64,000 nucleotides of DNA from JAEWSN01 sp942493335 (GCA_942493335.1 OW818693.1:3534001-3598000), one strand, 5' to 3'; shown: positions 33,946-43,460, counted from the stretch's first letter. The notes: a model not told the origin generated them from the sequence alone. Translations and numbers: made by a program.

Positions 33946-34839
33946 CTACCTTGTAAGACCGGGCTGCGAATTCCGCCATTCCCGGGGGGAAACATGATAA
34001 AAGCGCTTGAAGGCCATGTTCAGATAATGGGCGGAAGAAAGCCCCACTTCCGCCGCGATTTCCTCCAGGGTCATCCCGGTCGTGAGCATCCACTTTTCCG
34101 CCTGCCGGACCCTTGCCATTTGCAGGAACAGATGCGGGGACATGCCCATTTCGGCTGAAAAGGCTTTTCTCAGCGTGGATTCACTGATGTGGAAGCGGGC
34201 GGCCAGACTTTCGGCGGTATGCGCTTCATTCAGGGTTGCCAGCAGATATTCCGTGCATCGACGGACCCATTCCCGCCTCGGCTGGTCGGTGGAGGCGCCG
34301 GAAGCAGGCAATGCATCGGCATCCATCTCCCGGAACACAAGCAGGACCGCCTGGATCAACGCGGCACGGAAGGCGGCCTGGAAACCAGGTTTCCCTTCAA
34401 GAAGCTCCTTTTCCAGCATTGCAAGAACCTGCTGCAGGGAGGAAGGATCGCGCAAAGAGGTACGCCTGGCGGTGAATGGACGGACAGCGGCAAGAAACTG
34501 AGGCTGCAAGTGCGCAGGGCCCACATCGAAATGCAGCCAGTAGTTGTTGTGGGGATTCTCCTGCGGCGTGTCGATGGCGTGGGGTGTGAACGGGGGAATC
34601 AGGACCAGATCCCCCTCATGGCAGACAAGAAGATCCGGGCCGATCGTAATGCGGCTTTCACCGCCGAGGAAGAGAATCATCTCGTAATCGCCGATGACCC
34701 GGGTATTGCAGGTTGCGCGGGGGTCGTCCCGCTGGTGCCCGAAGGCACGGGGTTCGAACTGAAGACGGGACAACCAGTCTCCCAGCGGATCGGCCTTCAT
34801 GCCGAACCGGATTTCAGTCAGTGTGAAAGGTTTTCTCAT
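33946..34839 (-). CDS. AraC-family transcriptional regulator with cupin sensor
   Basis: 297 residues. N-terminal cupin (CHEGDLVLIPPFTPHAI), C-terminal double HTH of AraC (AESLAARFHISESTLRKAF and TLEEIAAEVGLSSAHYLNMAF, ending FKRFYHVSPREWR). Its ATG overlaps the stop of the upstream cation-efflux gene by four bases, so the two are one transcript. The URO-D-like gene 146 bases downstream is its likeliest target. Confidence 0.85.
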   Translation of the reverse strand: MRKPFTLTEIRFGMKADPLGDWLSRLQFEPRAFGHQRDDPRATCNTRVIGDYEMILFLGGESRITIGPDLLVCHEGDLVLIPPFTPHAIDTPQENPHNNYWLHFDVGPAHLQPQFLAAVRPFTARRTSLRDPSSLQQVLAMLEKELLEGKPGFQAAFRAALIQAVLLVFREMDADALPASGASTDQPRREWVRRCTEYLLATLNEAHTAESLAARFHISESTLRKAFSAEMGMSPHLFLQMARVRQAEKWMLTTGMTLEEIAAEVGLSSAHYLNMAFKRFYHVSPREWRNSQPGLTR

Positions 34840-36014
34840 GGCAGATCCGGATTGGGACCGCGATCCACAGTGATGACACAGCGCAGCTTTTCATCCTTGA
34901 CGGAAAGCAGCTGTTCGAAGCGCTCGATAATGTCCTTCGCACCCAGTTTACTGTCGAAAGGCGCAACCACATCGAAGATCAGATTGCTGTGACTCTGGCC
35001 CCTGACCATGCGGAAATCGTGGAAGGACAGGGTTGCATCAATCTTTCCCAGCAGTTTTTCCGTCAGATCGCGCATCTCATTCACTGCGGGGTCATCCGTG
35101 ACGATGGGATCCAGATGGATGACCAGGTGGATGCCGCAATCCCGGAGAATGTCCCGTTCGATGTCGTCGATGAGTTCATGGCTCAGAAGGATGTCGACAC
35201 CTGCATCCACTTCGACGTGGACCGAGGCATATGTGCTTTGCGGCCCATAGTCATGCACCATCAGATCATGGATGCCGAGAACGCCTTCGTGCCCGAGAAT
35301 AATGGCTTCCAGTTTTTTTGTGGTTTCAAGTGTCGGCCCCTGCCCGAGGATGCGATCCAGCGTCTCCTTGAGAATCCTCAGCCCCGAGACCATGATGAAG
35401 ATCGCGACAAGGGCGCCCATCCAGCCATCCAGCTGGATTTTGAGGAAATGGGCCAAAACGGCGGAAATCAGAACGACTGAGGTCGTCAGCACATCGGAGA
35501 GGCTGTCTATGGAGGTGGCCAGCATGACGGATGACTGGATCTTCTTTCCCAGATAAATGTTGAAGGTATACAGCCACAACTTGGTCAGAATGGAAAGGAT
35601 GAGGATGGCCACCGTGATCAGGCTGAAGGTGGTCTCTTCCGGTGTGATGATCTTCGTGATGGAAGACTTGATCAGTTCGGTGCCGATGAACAGGATGACG
35701 ACGGCAACGATGGAGGAGGCGATGTATTCAATGCGCGCATGACCGAAGGGGTGATCCTCGTCCGCAGGTTTGCCCGACATGCGGAAACTGACGAGGGATA
35801 CAACCGAGGATCCCGCATCTGAAAGGTTGTTGACGGCATCACTGGTTACGGCGATGCTGTTGAACAGCGTGCCTACCGTGAATTTTGTTGCAAACAGAAA
35901 CAGGTTCACGATGATTCCGATGATTCCGCCAAGTTGTCCGTATTGCAGACGGACCGCAGGCAGATGGACATCGTTCGGATTCCGGACGAATCGGTTCAAT
36001 AGCCACTTCTTCAT
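34836..36014 (-). CDS. Cation diffusion facilitator (CDF) transporter
   Basis: 392 residues, six TM helices in the CDF layout; exports divalent cations (Zn, Mn, Fe or Co) by proton antiport. Metal-site residues are visible in TSDAVNNLSDAGSS (TM2), HPFGHARIEYIAS (TM3 loop) and TSIDSLSDVLTTSVVL (TM5), with a C-terminal cytoplasmic domain from about 290. Start at 36014 by GGGAGAG. Translationally coupled to the AraC regulator. Confidence 0.88.
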   Translation of the reverse strand: MKKWLLNRFVRNPNDVHLPAVRLQYGQLGGIIGIIVNLFLFATKFTVGTLFNSIAVTSDAVNNLSDAGSSVVSLVSFRMSGKPADEDHPFGHARIEYIASSIVAVVILFIGTELIKSSITKIITPEETTFSLITVAILILSILTKLWLYTFNIYLGKKIQSSVMLATSIDSLSDVLTTSVVLISAVLAHFLKIQLDGWMGALVAIFIMVSGLRILKETLDRILGQGPTLETTKKLEAIILGHEGVLGIHDLMVHDYGPQSTYASVHVEVDAGVDILLSHELIDDIERDILRDCGIHLVIHLDPIVTDDPAVNEMRDLTEKLLGKIDATLSFHDFRMVRGQSHSNLIFDVVAPFDSKLGAKDIIERFEQLLSVKDEKLRCVITVDRGPNPDLP

Positions 36015-36224
36015 GAATCTCTCCCAACAAAAAACCACGGTGCATCCTTTTGAATGTCCCGTGGAAATCCACTGCCCATCGAGCCCGGCCTTACGTTTCT
36101 TCATGGCCTGTTCATTAGGGAAAAGCGTAGCACAACCCGCTGGGATCGTCAATGCGAGCGGGTTTCGAGAATGACTATCATTACCGGCGGGCTTGATTTA
36201 TGGAAGTTCCACACAGGTGGAACA

Positions 36225-36280
36225 CGAAAAAACGGATCGTGTCCCGTGTCTGCATTCGGCAGAGCATGGACACGATCCGT
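36225..36280 (-). terminator. Rho-independent terminator after the flavodoxin gene
   Basis: Perfect 13-bp stem ACGGATCGTGTCC / GGACACGATCCGT followed, on the minus strand, by a T6 run. Strong. Confidence 0.85.
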
Positions 36281-36298
36281 TGCGGGGATCTTTGCAAT

Positions 36299-36805
36299 TC
36301 AGCGGATACGGCTGCGGAACATGCCTGCAACATCATTTGCCCAGGCGGTTACGTGGGGCATGTCCGTAATATCGAGGGGGCGACCGCTCTTGACGCCAAA
36401 GAGAAGGCGAAGGAACAGCGGCATGGTCTTTTCAATTTTCCCCGGGAACATGCCGGTCGTGATGGCGGGAACGGATTGCTGAACCGTGTTGAGGCTCTTC
36501 TCGATGGAACTTTTGGCTCCGCCGCTTCCTTCAAACAACAGATAGGAAAGGAGAAAATAAGCAACCGGAACCTTCTGCAGTTCCGCCTTGTGGGCCAGGA
36601 CGAAGGCATTCGCTTCGGGCAGCCATTTCATTGCGTTGATGGGCGCACCCAGAACGACGCCGTCATACCCGGCCAGCGACGTGACTTCGGACATGGGGCG
36701 CACTTCGGCGTCAAAATTCTTCTGGGCGAGCACGCGCTGAATCTCTTCCGCCGCTGCTTTGGTCGAACCCGTTTTCGATACGTAGGCAACCAGAATCCTG
36801 GGCAT
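36299..36805 (-). CDS. Flavodoxin-domain protein (HemG/flavodoxin-like)
   Basis: 168 residues. The FMN phosphate loop is VAYVSKTGSTKAAAEEI near the N-terminus; DGVVLGAPINAMKWLPEA is the second FMN-contact segment. Closest by layout to stand-alone flavodoxin-like proteins annotated as menaquinone-dependent protoporphyrinogen oxidase-like in Clostridia. Carries electrons or reduces a small molecule in the cytoplasm. ATG by AGGAGGATG at 36805; followed by a clear terminator. Confidence 0.8.
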   Translation of the reverse strand: MPRILVAYVSKTGSTKAAAEEIQRVLAQKNFDAEVRPMSEVTSLAGYDGVVLGAPINAMKWLPEANAFVLAHKAELQKVPVAYFLLSYLLFEGSGGAKSSIEKSLNTVQQSVPAITTGMFPGKIEKTMPLFLRLLFGVKSGRPLDITDMPHVTAWANDVAGMFRSRIR

Positions 36806-36958
36806 GACGTCATCCTCCTGTAAAATTGATAGGACCATCGTATCGGATGCAGAGGGTTCTGTCGAGAAATGATTTGCACAGGAGTCCGGCGGGTTGTGCC
36901 GTTCGGATCAAATCCGGCGCAGCGGCCGATACGGGTGTAACGACCACTGCACCGGGCA

Positions 36959-37984
36959 CTATATCGTCAGGTTCCCTGCTTCACTCCCGGTTTCTACGGT
37001 TGTATCCCCTGTTTCCGAGGAATCGGTGGCTGATGTTTCATCGGTTGCCTGGCCGGTGCCCCACGAACCCAGCTGTGAAAGGAGCAGACTGGAAAAGGAA
37101 TCCAGACTTTCCTTCTGCCGTGTGAACAGGGAAGTCAGCGAATTTTTGAGTTGATCTAGGAAATCCGTCAAGGAGAGGGAACTGGTGGAACCTGTAGTGC
37201 CGGTCAAGTCTGAAGCAGTGCCTGATGTGGAAGAATCAGCTGATGCGTTCTGCCAGGCTGCCGTGAATTGATCCATGATGGAAGCCACCGCATTTTCCAC
37301 GGTGGAGGCATCGGACGAAAGGGCTGTCAACCCCAGGTTCACGGAAGATATTCCGCCGTATTGGGAAGCATCGCTGCCGGTATCACGCCCTGTTTCCCCG
37401 TTCATGCCTGGGAACATGTCAGGAGGCGGAGGCGGCATGCCGTATCCTTGATCCAATCCGTTTGCCGTACCGTTTTCGCTTCGTTCCGAAACACGCTGGG
37501 CTCGTTCCTGAATATTCTGCAGCATTTCGCGCATGTCCGATTCACTCATGCCGTTCAGTTTTTCCAGTGCTCTTGCTGATGTGTTTGAGGTTGTTGAAGC
37601 GTCGGGAGACAAGGCCGCACGGTCGTTGAGCAGCTGCGTGAGCGTACTCTTCATCTCATCCGCGGAGAGTGTGCCGACATCCTTTTCCTTCAGGGCATCC
37701 ATGTCGGTTTTCATCTGCTCCATGGCCGCCGCCCTCTCTGTGGAACCGGTTCCTTCAGACTGGAGGGTGGCACGGCGGGATCCGCCGTTCGCAAAGAGCA
37801 TCCGCATCAGGGACATGTCATCCTGACCCTGACGCTTTGTTCCGGATTGGACAGTGGCGGTTTCCTCCGTGCCGGATGTGTCTGTAACCGCGGTATTGGT
37901 TTGAAGCGTGGCCGTGGTCCGGCCGAGTGACTGGGCATAGAGCTGCCGGTACCAGTCCGAGTTGGTGGCAGAGCTGATCCTCAT
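36959..37984 (-). CDS. Low-complexity Ser/Thr-rich protein with polyproline patch, unknown function
   Basis: 341 residues, no signal peptide or TM segment. Thr/Ser/Gly-rich blocks alternate with helical segments (AAAMEQMKTDMDALKEKDVG, EDMREMLQ-type), and the YGMPPPPPDMFPGM patch is central. The helix LSADEMKSTLTQLL recalls EF-hand-like bacterial proteins, but I cannot support calcium binding. Divergent from the response regulator and kinase at 38167-40400, so it may be their target. Start at 37984 by GAAGGAGG. Confidence 0.6.
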   Translation of the reverse strand: MRISSATNSDWYRQLYAQSLGRTTATLQTNTAVTDTSGTEETATVQSGTKRQGQDDMSLMRMLFANGGSRRATLQSEGTGSTERAAAMEQMKTDMDALKEKDVGTLSADEMKSTLTQLLNDRAALSPDASTTSNTSARALEKLNGMSESDMREMLQNIQERAQRVSERSENGTANGLDQGYGMPPPPPDMFPGMNGETGRDTGSDASQYGGISSVNLGLTALSSDASTVENAVASIMDQFTAAWQNASADSSTSGTASDLTGTTGSTSSLSLTDFLDQLKNSLTSLFTRQKESLDSFSSLLLSQLGSWGTGQATDETSATDSSETGDTTVETGSEAGNLTI

Positions 37985-38166
37985 GGTCTGTACCTCCTTC
38001 TGCTTGTGCCATCCCTGGCTGCGCACCGCCATTCCGGAAGCCCGGTGCCAGGCCGGCATCCTGTCCGACCTCCTCCATCATGGATATCGGCCCGGCGGGA
38101 TGCGGGATTTGTGGCAGATTTAGGGCAGAACCCGATGAATACGCGCCCGTGTGGTAAGATTCTGCT

Positions 38167-38862
38167 ATGGAGAAGCGGCTTATTTACCTGGCTGACGACG
38201 AAGTGAATATCCGGAACATCATCCGCTCGTTCCTGCTGAAGGAAGGCTTCGCCGTGGAGGCGTTCGCGGATGGCAGGAGCCTGCTGCAGGCGTTTCGGGA
38301 AAAGCCCGCCGACATGGTCATCATGGACATCATGATGCCGGAAATGGACGGCATGGTTCTTTGCGGGGAACTACGGCGCAACAGCGCGGTGCCCATCATC
38401 ATGGTGTCTGCGCGGGATGCCGAATCGGACCGGATTGCCGGGCTGACGGCCGGCGGAGACGACTATCTGTGCAAGCCGTTCAGCCCGCTGGAGCTGATTG
38501 CCCGTATCAACAGCCTGTTTCGGCGTTTGGAGCTGGATCGGGCGGGAACGCCGGAAGCCATGGAAATCCGCATGGCGGATGTCCTGCTGGTCCCGGCAAG
38601 CAGGCAGGCGTTTGTCGGGGAGTCCGCACTCGCCCTGACCGGCATGGAATTCGACCTGCTCCATTACCTTGCCGTAAACCAGAATCGGGCCATCGGCCGG
38701 AAGGAACTGCTGTCGTCCGTCTGGCAGTTCGAACAGGCGGTGGAAACCCGTGCCACGGACGACATGATGAAACGGCTCAGGAAAAAACTCGAAGAGGCGG
38801 GTTCCCACCTGGATATCAGGACGGTCCGCGGCTACGGCTTCATCATAGGGGGCAAAGAATGA
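38167..38862 (+). CDS. OmpR-family response regulator
   Basis: 231 residues. Receiver domain with acidic pair DDE, phospho-Asp in VIMDIMMPEMDG and Lys in YLCKPFSPLELIARI; C-terminal winged helix (ALTGMEFDLLHYLAVNQNRAIGRKELL ... VRGYGFIIGG). Stop overlaps the kinase start (ATGA), so the pair is a two-component operon. Divergent from the Ser/Thr-rich gene to its left. Confidence 0.92.
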   Translation: MEKRLIYLADDEVNIRNIIRSFLLKEGFAVEAFADGRSLLQAFREKPADMVIMDIMMPEMDGMVLCGELRRNSAVPIIMVSARDAESDRIAGLTAGGDDYLCKPFSPLELIARINSLFRRLELDRAGTPEAMEIRMADVLLVPASRQAFVGESALALTGMEFDLLHYLAVNQNRAIGRKELLSSVWQFEQAVETRATDDMMKRLRKKLEEAGSHLDIRTVRGYGFIIGGKE

Positions 38863-40400
38863 AACGGAGCACAATCCGGTGGCGGATCTTCAAGTCCGGC
38901 CTTGTCATCATCCTGATCATCCTGTGCCTGACCGCCGTGCTGTTCAATGTGGCGGTCCGCATCTGGCTGGAACGCGATGTTGTCCATCAGCTCCGTCTGA
39001 TCGCCATCCGTGCGGAGGACACCGCCCTCCGGCATGGTCCTGACCTCGTCAAGGAGCCGGGCGGACACTTGCCGCCACCGCCGCCGACCCTCTCGGAACA
39101 GATGAATGGCGGGGACAATACGACACTCCGTTTCTATTTCCTGCTGGATCGATCCCTTCGCGATCCGCTGTCCGTTCTGAATGCGGATTACCTGCTGTTC
39201 GATTCGGACGGTAAGCCGATTGCCTCTGTGAACGAGGAGATGCAGGCTTCGCAGAACCAAGTGCGGGAGATTGTGCTGAAGGCCATCTCGAGCCGCCTTT
39301 CCGGAATCGAGGGGGACGAGTTGGTCCTTCATGTGGAGGGAACCCGTGAAGTGGCCATCGCCCGCAGGGTTTCGTCCCGGAATTCTTTCGGGCTCGGATG
39401 GATCGTGACCTATTCCAGCACGCAGAAGCTGATGGAACTGCAGATGGCCGTCAATGGCATCCTTCTGTTGCTTCTGATTCTTTCCTCCCTGCTGGCGGCC
39501 GTCGTTTCCTCGCGCGCCGCGCGCACCATTTCGGCGCCCTTCAGCCAGCTGAACCTGCACCTGGGCTCCCTGGCCGACCGGAAATTCGGCGCACACCTGC
39601 AATTGCCGGTGGATGACGAGTTGCAGGAGTTCGTGACCCGGATCAACCTGCTCTCGGAGAAACTGGAGACGGACGATGCCGCCCAGAAGGTCTTCCTGCA
39701 GAACGCGTCCCACGAATTCCGGACCCCGCTCATGTCGATCCGCAGCTATGCGGAAGGCATCCGGCACGGCATTGTCGAACCTGATCAAGGTGTTTCCGTC
39801 ATTCTGGAGGAAACAGCCCGGATGACCCTTCTCGTCAATGATCTGTTGTACCTTTCGAGACTGGAGGCGATGGATGGAGCCTCTCCCGCCGAACAGGTCG
39901 TGCTTTCCGAACTGGTGGACCAGTGCAGGGACCGGATGGCCATCATTGCGATGGAGCGGGGAATCCGCCTGGAAACAAACAACCCGGACGAAATCGTCCG
40001 GGTTGTGGGAGATGCAGGGCAACTCGGTCGTGCGCTCGACAACCTGGTGGACAACTGCATCCGACATGCCGCTTCGAGTGTGTGGGTCCGGTTGTTTTTC
40101 AACAAGCCGGAAAGTCAGGCGGGAGCGGACTCATCCCTTGAAATGCAAGGAGAGGTTCCCGCTACGGAAGGACGGGAAGGCATCGGAGCGGCATGTCTCC
40201 TGGTGGTGGAGGACGATGGCCCCGGTTTTTCGGAGGCGGATCTTCCACACCTGTTCGAACGTTTCTACAAAGGGAGGAACGGACACTTTGGACTGGGTCT
40301 TGCGATTGTACGCCAGGTGGCCGAGCGGCACGGCGGGTATGTCGTTGCCCTGAATACCAGTCATGGCGCACGTTTCGAGTTATGGCTGCCGAAAGCATGA
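38859..40400 (+). CDS. Sensor histidine kinase, partner of the adjacent OmpR regulator
   Basis: 513 residues. Two TM segments (about 13-33 and 185-205) flank an extracytoplasmic sensor loop containing a polyproline patch (HLPPPPPTLSEQ). Then HAMP, H-box ASHEFRTPLMSIRSYAEG, N-box LDNLVDNCIRHA and G boxes EDDGPGFSEADLPHLFERFYKG and FGLGLAIVRQ. A 12-bp perfect inverted repeat lies within the coding sequence (see findings). Confidence 0.9.
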   Translation: MKRSTIRWRIFKSGLVIILIILCLTAVLFNVAVRIWLERDVVHQLRLIAIRAEDTALRHGPDLVKEPGGHLPPPPPTLSEQMNGGDNTTLRFYFLLDRSLRDPLSVLNADYLLFDSDGKPIASVNEEMQASQNQVREIVLKAISSRLSGIEGDELVLHVEGTREVAIARRVSSRNSFGLGWIVTYSSTQKLMELQMAVNGILLLLLILSSLLAAVVSSRAARTISAPFSQLNLHLGSLADRKFGAHLQLPVDDELQEFVTRINLLSEKLETDDAAQKVFLQNASHEFRTPLMSIRSYAEGIRHGIVEPDQGVSVILEETARMTLLVNDLLYLSRLEAMDGASPAEQVVLSELVDQCRDRMAIIAMERGIRLETNNPDEIVRVVGDAGQLGRALDNLVDNCIRHAASSVWVRLFFNKPESQAGADSSLEMQGEVPATEGREGIGAACLLVVEDDGPGFSEADLPHLFERFYKGRNGHFGLGLAIVRQVAERHGGYVVALNTSHGARFELWLPKA

Positions 40401-40440
40401 CAGCGGAGGGCCTTTCATCGACGAGGAATCTGACGAAAAA

Positions 40441-41457
40441 TCAACCGAATGTGATTTCGGAGATCCGGACCGGCCGATTCTCCTCAAGCGATTTCTTCGC
40501 GGCCTTGCCGATGAGGACCGGCTGGAGCCCGTCATTGATGTTCACCGGAACGTCCGTGTCGTTGAGAATGGCGTCGGCGAAGAGAGAGACTTCCTTGGAG
40601 AAGGAGGCCATGTAACGTTCCAGGAAGAAATACAGCGGCTTTTCGCCTGCAACACCATCGACCGTGCTGAGAACCGCCGTCGAGGGCATGTCGTTCGTGA
40701 CGGCAATCTGTCCCTTCGATCCGAATACTTCCGCACGCTGATCATAGCCATAGGCGGCCTTGCGTGAATTGTCGATGACGGCAAGCGCGCCATTGGCCAG
40801 CTTCAGGTTGATGATGGCCGTATCAATGTCGCCGAGTTCCTGAATGGCCGGATTCACAAGGCAGGCGCCGCTCACGTACACTTCCGTCACATCGCTTGCG
40901 GTCAGATAGCGGACCATGTCGAAATCATGGATGGTCATGTCGAGGAAGATGCCGCCGGAAACCTTGACATATTCGAGCGGCGGAGCGTCCGGATCGCGGG
41001 AAGTGATCTTCACGATGTGGACATCTCCGACTTTTCCTGCTGCGACCGCATGACGGACCGCTTCGAAGTTGTGGTCGAACCGGCGGTTGAAGCCGACCTG
41101 GAATTTGACCTTCGACTGCCCGAGCGCATCCATGACCGCCTTGATTTTCGAGAGGTCCTGGGAAACGGGTTTTTCGCAGAAGACGTGCTTTCCCGCCTGA
41201 ATTGCCTCAATCGCAATATCCGCATGCGTATCCGTCGAGGAACAGATCAGGACGGCCTGGATGCTGTCATCCCGGAGGATGTTCCGGTAGTCTCCGGATA
41301 CTTTCCCAATACCAAGTCCTTTGGCCCATGCCGCAGTGGCTTCCGTCATGAACGGATCCGCAATGGCGGCTACCCGGGCATTCTTCACATGATTTGTGAT
41401 GCTTTCCGCGTGAACCTTTCCGATTCTTCCCGCGCCGATGATCCCGATGTTCACCAT
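40441..41457 (-). CDS. iolG: myo-Inositol 2-dehydrogenase (Gfo/Idh/MocA family)
   Basis: 338 residues. NAD-binding GIIGAGRIGKVHAESI at the N-terminus, then FCEKPVSQDLSKIKAV (catalytic Lys in EKP), and IHDFDMVRYL with the conserved Asp/His of inositol dehydrogenases. Oxidises myo-inositol to scyllo-inosose. It diverges from the regulator and the rest of the iol operon, which supports the assignment. ATG at 41457 preferred. Confidence 0.87.
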   Translation of the reverse strand: MVNIGIIGAGRIGKVHAESITNHVKNARVAAIADPFMTEATAAWAKGLGIGKVSGDYRNILRDDSIQAVLICSSTDTHADIAIEAIQAGKHVFCEKPVSQDLSKIKAVMDALGQSKVKFQVGFNRRFDHNFEAVRHAVAAGKVGDVHIVKITSRDPDAPPLEYVKVSGGIFLDMTIHDFDMVRYLTASDVTEVYVSGACLVNPAIQELGDIDTAIINLKLANGALAVIDNSRKAAYGYDQRAEVFGSKGQIAVTNDMPSTAVLSTVDGVAGEKPLYFFLERYMASFSKEVSLFADAILNDTDVPVNINDGLQPVLIGKAAKKSLEENRPVRISEITFG

Positions 41458-41530
41458 ACAATCCTGTCCTTTCACCTGCGAAGGGCAACCTGCAAACATT
41501 TTCCTGCAGGCAGCCGCACAATATGAAGGG

Positions 41531-41580
41531 ATTATATCATTCGATATCACTGGAAACAACCCAATGTGATAATGATATGA
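41531..41580. promoter_or_regulatory. Candidate operator between iolG and the DeoR regulator
   Basis: Two inverted half-sites, ATATCATT..TATCAC and GTGATAATGATAT, separated by about 14 bases, lie about 75 bases before iolG in the divergent intergenic region. They fit a regulator or CRP-like site, but the binding protein is unknown. Confidence 0.4.
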
Positions 41581-41719
41581 CAAAAAGAAACCAAACACTT
41601 GCTAAAATTTTGGAATGTGATAGGATGTTTTCGTCATCTTCCCACCCGGCGAGGGAACATACGGAGCTGATGCAAGGTCAATCGGAATGGAAGAACGAAA
41701 CATGCCGGAATGGAACGCG

Positions 41720-41845
41720 GGAAGTATCAAACCGGGAAGAAAACGGAAGTATCAAACCGGGAAGAAAACGGAAGTATCAAACCGGGATGTAAACGGAAGA
41801 ACCGAGCCTGGATGTAAACGGAAGAACCGAACCGAAAGGGAAAGC
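41720..41845 (+). repeat. Tandem 25-bp repeats upstream of the DeoR regulator gene
   Basis: Four units with period 25 (41720-41744, 41745-41769, 41770-41794, 41795-41819) and a diverged fifth. The unit starts GGAAGTATCAAACCGGG. The first two are identical; later units drift to GGAAGAACCGAGCCTGG. It ends about 11 bases before the regulator's ATG, so it forms its leader. Confidence 0.85.
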
Positions 41846-41856
41846 GGGAAGAACCG

Positions 41857-42630
41857 ATGGGAATGAAACTGGACCGGATCAAGAAGATGGAACAATACAT
41901 CCTGGAGCACGATCTGGTTTCCATGGAGGAATTGCGCGATACCTTCCGCATCTCCATGAACACGGTGCGACTGGATGTGGCCCAGCTCGTTGAAAAGGGA
42001 GCCATCCGCAAGGTCTACGGCGGGGTCTGCAGCAAGCAGAAAGGGAATCCGATTCCCTACGAGGAGCGGCAGTCGAAGAACACGCTGGAGAAGAAGCGGG
42101 TCGGCAAGGCTGCCGCAGCACTCGTCGAAGATGGCGACATCATCTTCATCGATTCGGGCACGACCACCATGTGCATGGTGGAGTATCTGGCCGAACGCAA
42201 GCATGTCACCGTGCTGACGAACAGCCTGGATGTCATCAACCGTTCGCTTGCATTGCCGGAACTTCATGTCATCGTCCTGCCCGGAACGCTGGAGCGGAAA
42301 ACGAACTCGTTTGTTTCGACGGAAACCGTCCGTTCGTTGGAGAAATACAACATCAGGAAGGCTTTCATGGCGTCGTCCGGCATCTCGCAGACCGGGATGG
42401 TGACCAATTCCTCGCCGCTTGAATTCGAGACGAAAAAAGCCGCCATTGCAGGCAGCCAGGAAGTCTGCCTGCTGGTGGACGCTTCGAAGTTCGGAAAGAG
42501 CGCCATGCTGACCTATGCAACCCTTTCTGATATTGACAGGGTCATTGTGGATGATCAGGCGGATGACGGCTTGATCGCCCTGTGCGGGCGCAACAATGTG
42601 GAAGTGGTGATGGCAACATGCCCCTTGTGA
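41857..42630 (+). CDS. iolR: DeoR-family transcriptional regulator of inositol catabolism
   Basis: 257 residues. N-terminal HTH_DeoR (VSMEELRDTFRISMNTVRLDVAQL), then the ribose-isomerase-like effector domain (IIFIDSGTTTMCMVEYL, GVNxS-type region MVTNSSPLEFETKKA, and the terminal VIVDDQ). IolR repressors sense 2-deoxy-5-keto-gluconate 6-phosphate. Position at the head of the iol genes supports the name. Its end overlaps the aldolase start by 13 bases. Confidence 0.85.
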   Translation: MGMKLDRIKKMEQYILEHDLVSMEELRDTFRISMNTVRLDVAQLVEKGAIRKVYGGVCSKQKGNPIPYEERQSKNTLEKKRVGKAAAALVEDGDIIFIDSGTTTMCMVEYLAERKHVTVLTNSLDVINRSLALPELHVIVLPGTLERKTNSFVSTETVRSLEKYNIRKAFMASSGISQTGMVTNSSPLEFETKKAAIAGSQEVCLLVDASKFGKSAMLTYATLSDIDRVIVDDQADDGLIALCGRNNVEVVMATCPL

Positions 42631-43460
42631 ACATGAAAAACCTGCTGGAAAAGGCGAGTCGGGAAGCGTACGCTGTCGGCGCGTTCAACGTCGCCAACAT
42701 GGAAATGGTTCTGGGAGCGGTCCGCGCGGGTGAGGAATGCCACTCGCCTATCATCCTGCAGCTTTCCCAGGGGCGGCTTCCCTATTCGCCGCTTTCCCTG
42801 ATGGGGCCGATGATGAGGGCCGCGGCGGAAAACGCCTCCGTGCCGGTCGGTGTCCATTTCGACCACGGTACGGATATCGATGTCATCCGGCAGGCGTTGG
42901 ACCTGGGTTTCACTTCCGTCATGATCGATGCGTCGCACTTGCCGATTGACAGGAACATCGAGTTGACCGGCAGGGTGAAGGAAATGGCGGATCGGTACGG
43001 GGCCGCGGTGGAAGCCGAAGTAGGACAGCTTGGCGGCAGTGAGGATGATTCCGCTGCCCGGAAGATGTACCATTCCGATCCGCAGGAAGCCAAAAGACTG
43101 CATGACGGCGTCAAGGTCGACGCAATTGCGCTCTCCATCGGAAATGCGCACGGATTGTACCTGGATGAGCCCAAACTTGATTTTTCATTGTTGCGGGAAG
43201 CGAAAGCGCTGATTCCCGTCCCCTTGGTTCTTCACGGCGGAACCGGCATCAGTCCTGAAGATTTCCGGACCTGCATCGCGTGCGGGGTTCGCAAGATCAA
43301 CATTGCAACCGCCGACTTTCTCTCTGCGGAGGAAGGTGCCCGCAACTACTGCGCAGGAACGGAGCGGAACTGGTTCAAGCTGAGTGATGCCATGGTGCGG
43401 GGCGTGGCAGACTGTGTGGCCCGCCATATCCGGATCTTTCAAAGCGACGGCAAGGCGTAA
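42618..43460 (+). CDS. iolJ: Class II aldolase, likely 2-deoxy-5-keto-gluconate 6-phosphate aldolase (FbaA/GatY family)
   Basis: 280 residues. Family landmarks AYAVGAFNVANMEMVLG, VGVHFDHGTDIDVIRQAL (Zn His), VEAEVGQLGGSEDD, ALSIGNAHG (Zn His) and LVLHGGTGISPEDF (Zn His). Splits DKGP to dihydroxyacetone phosphate and malonate semialdehyde when part of an iol operon; fructose-1,6-bisphosphate or tagatose substrate is possible. Start ATG 42618. Confidence 0.82.
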   Translation: MPLVNMKNLLEKASREAYAVGAFNVANMEMVLGAVRAGEECHSPIILQLSQGRLPYSPLSLMGPMMRAAAENASVPVGVHFDHGTDIDVIRQALDLGFTSVMIDASHLPIDRNIELTGRVKEMADRYGAAVEAEVGQLGGSEDDSAARKMYHSDPQEAKRLHDGVKVDAIALSIGNAHGLYLDEPKLDFSLLREAKALIPVPLVLHGGTGISPEDFRTCIACGVRKINIATADFLSAEEGARNYCAGTERNWFKLSDAMVRGVADCVARHIRIFQSDGKA

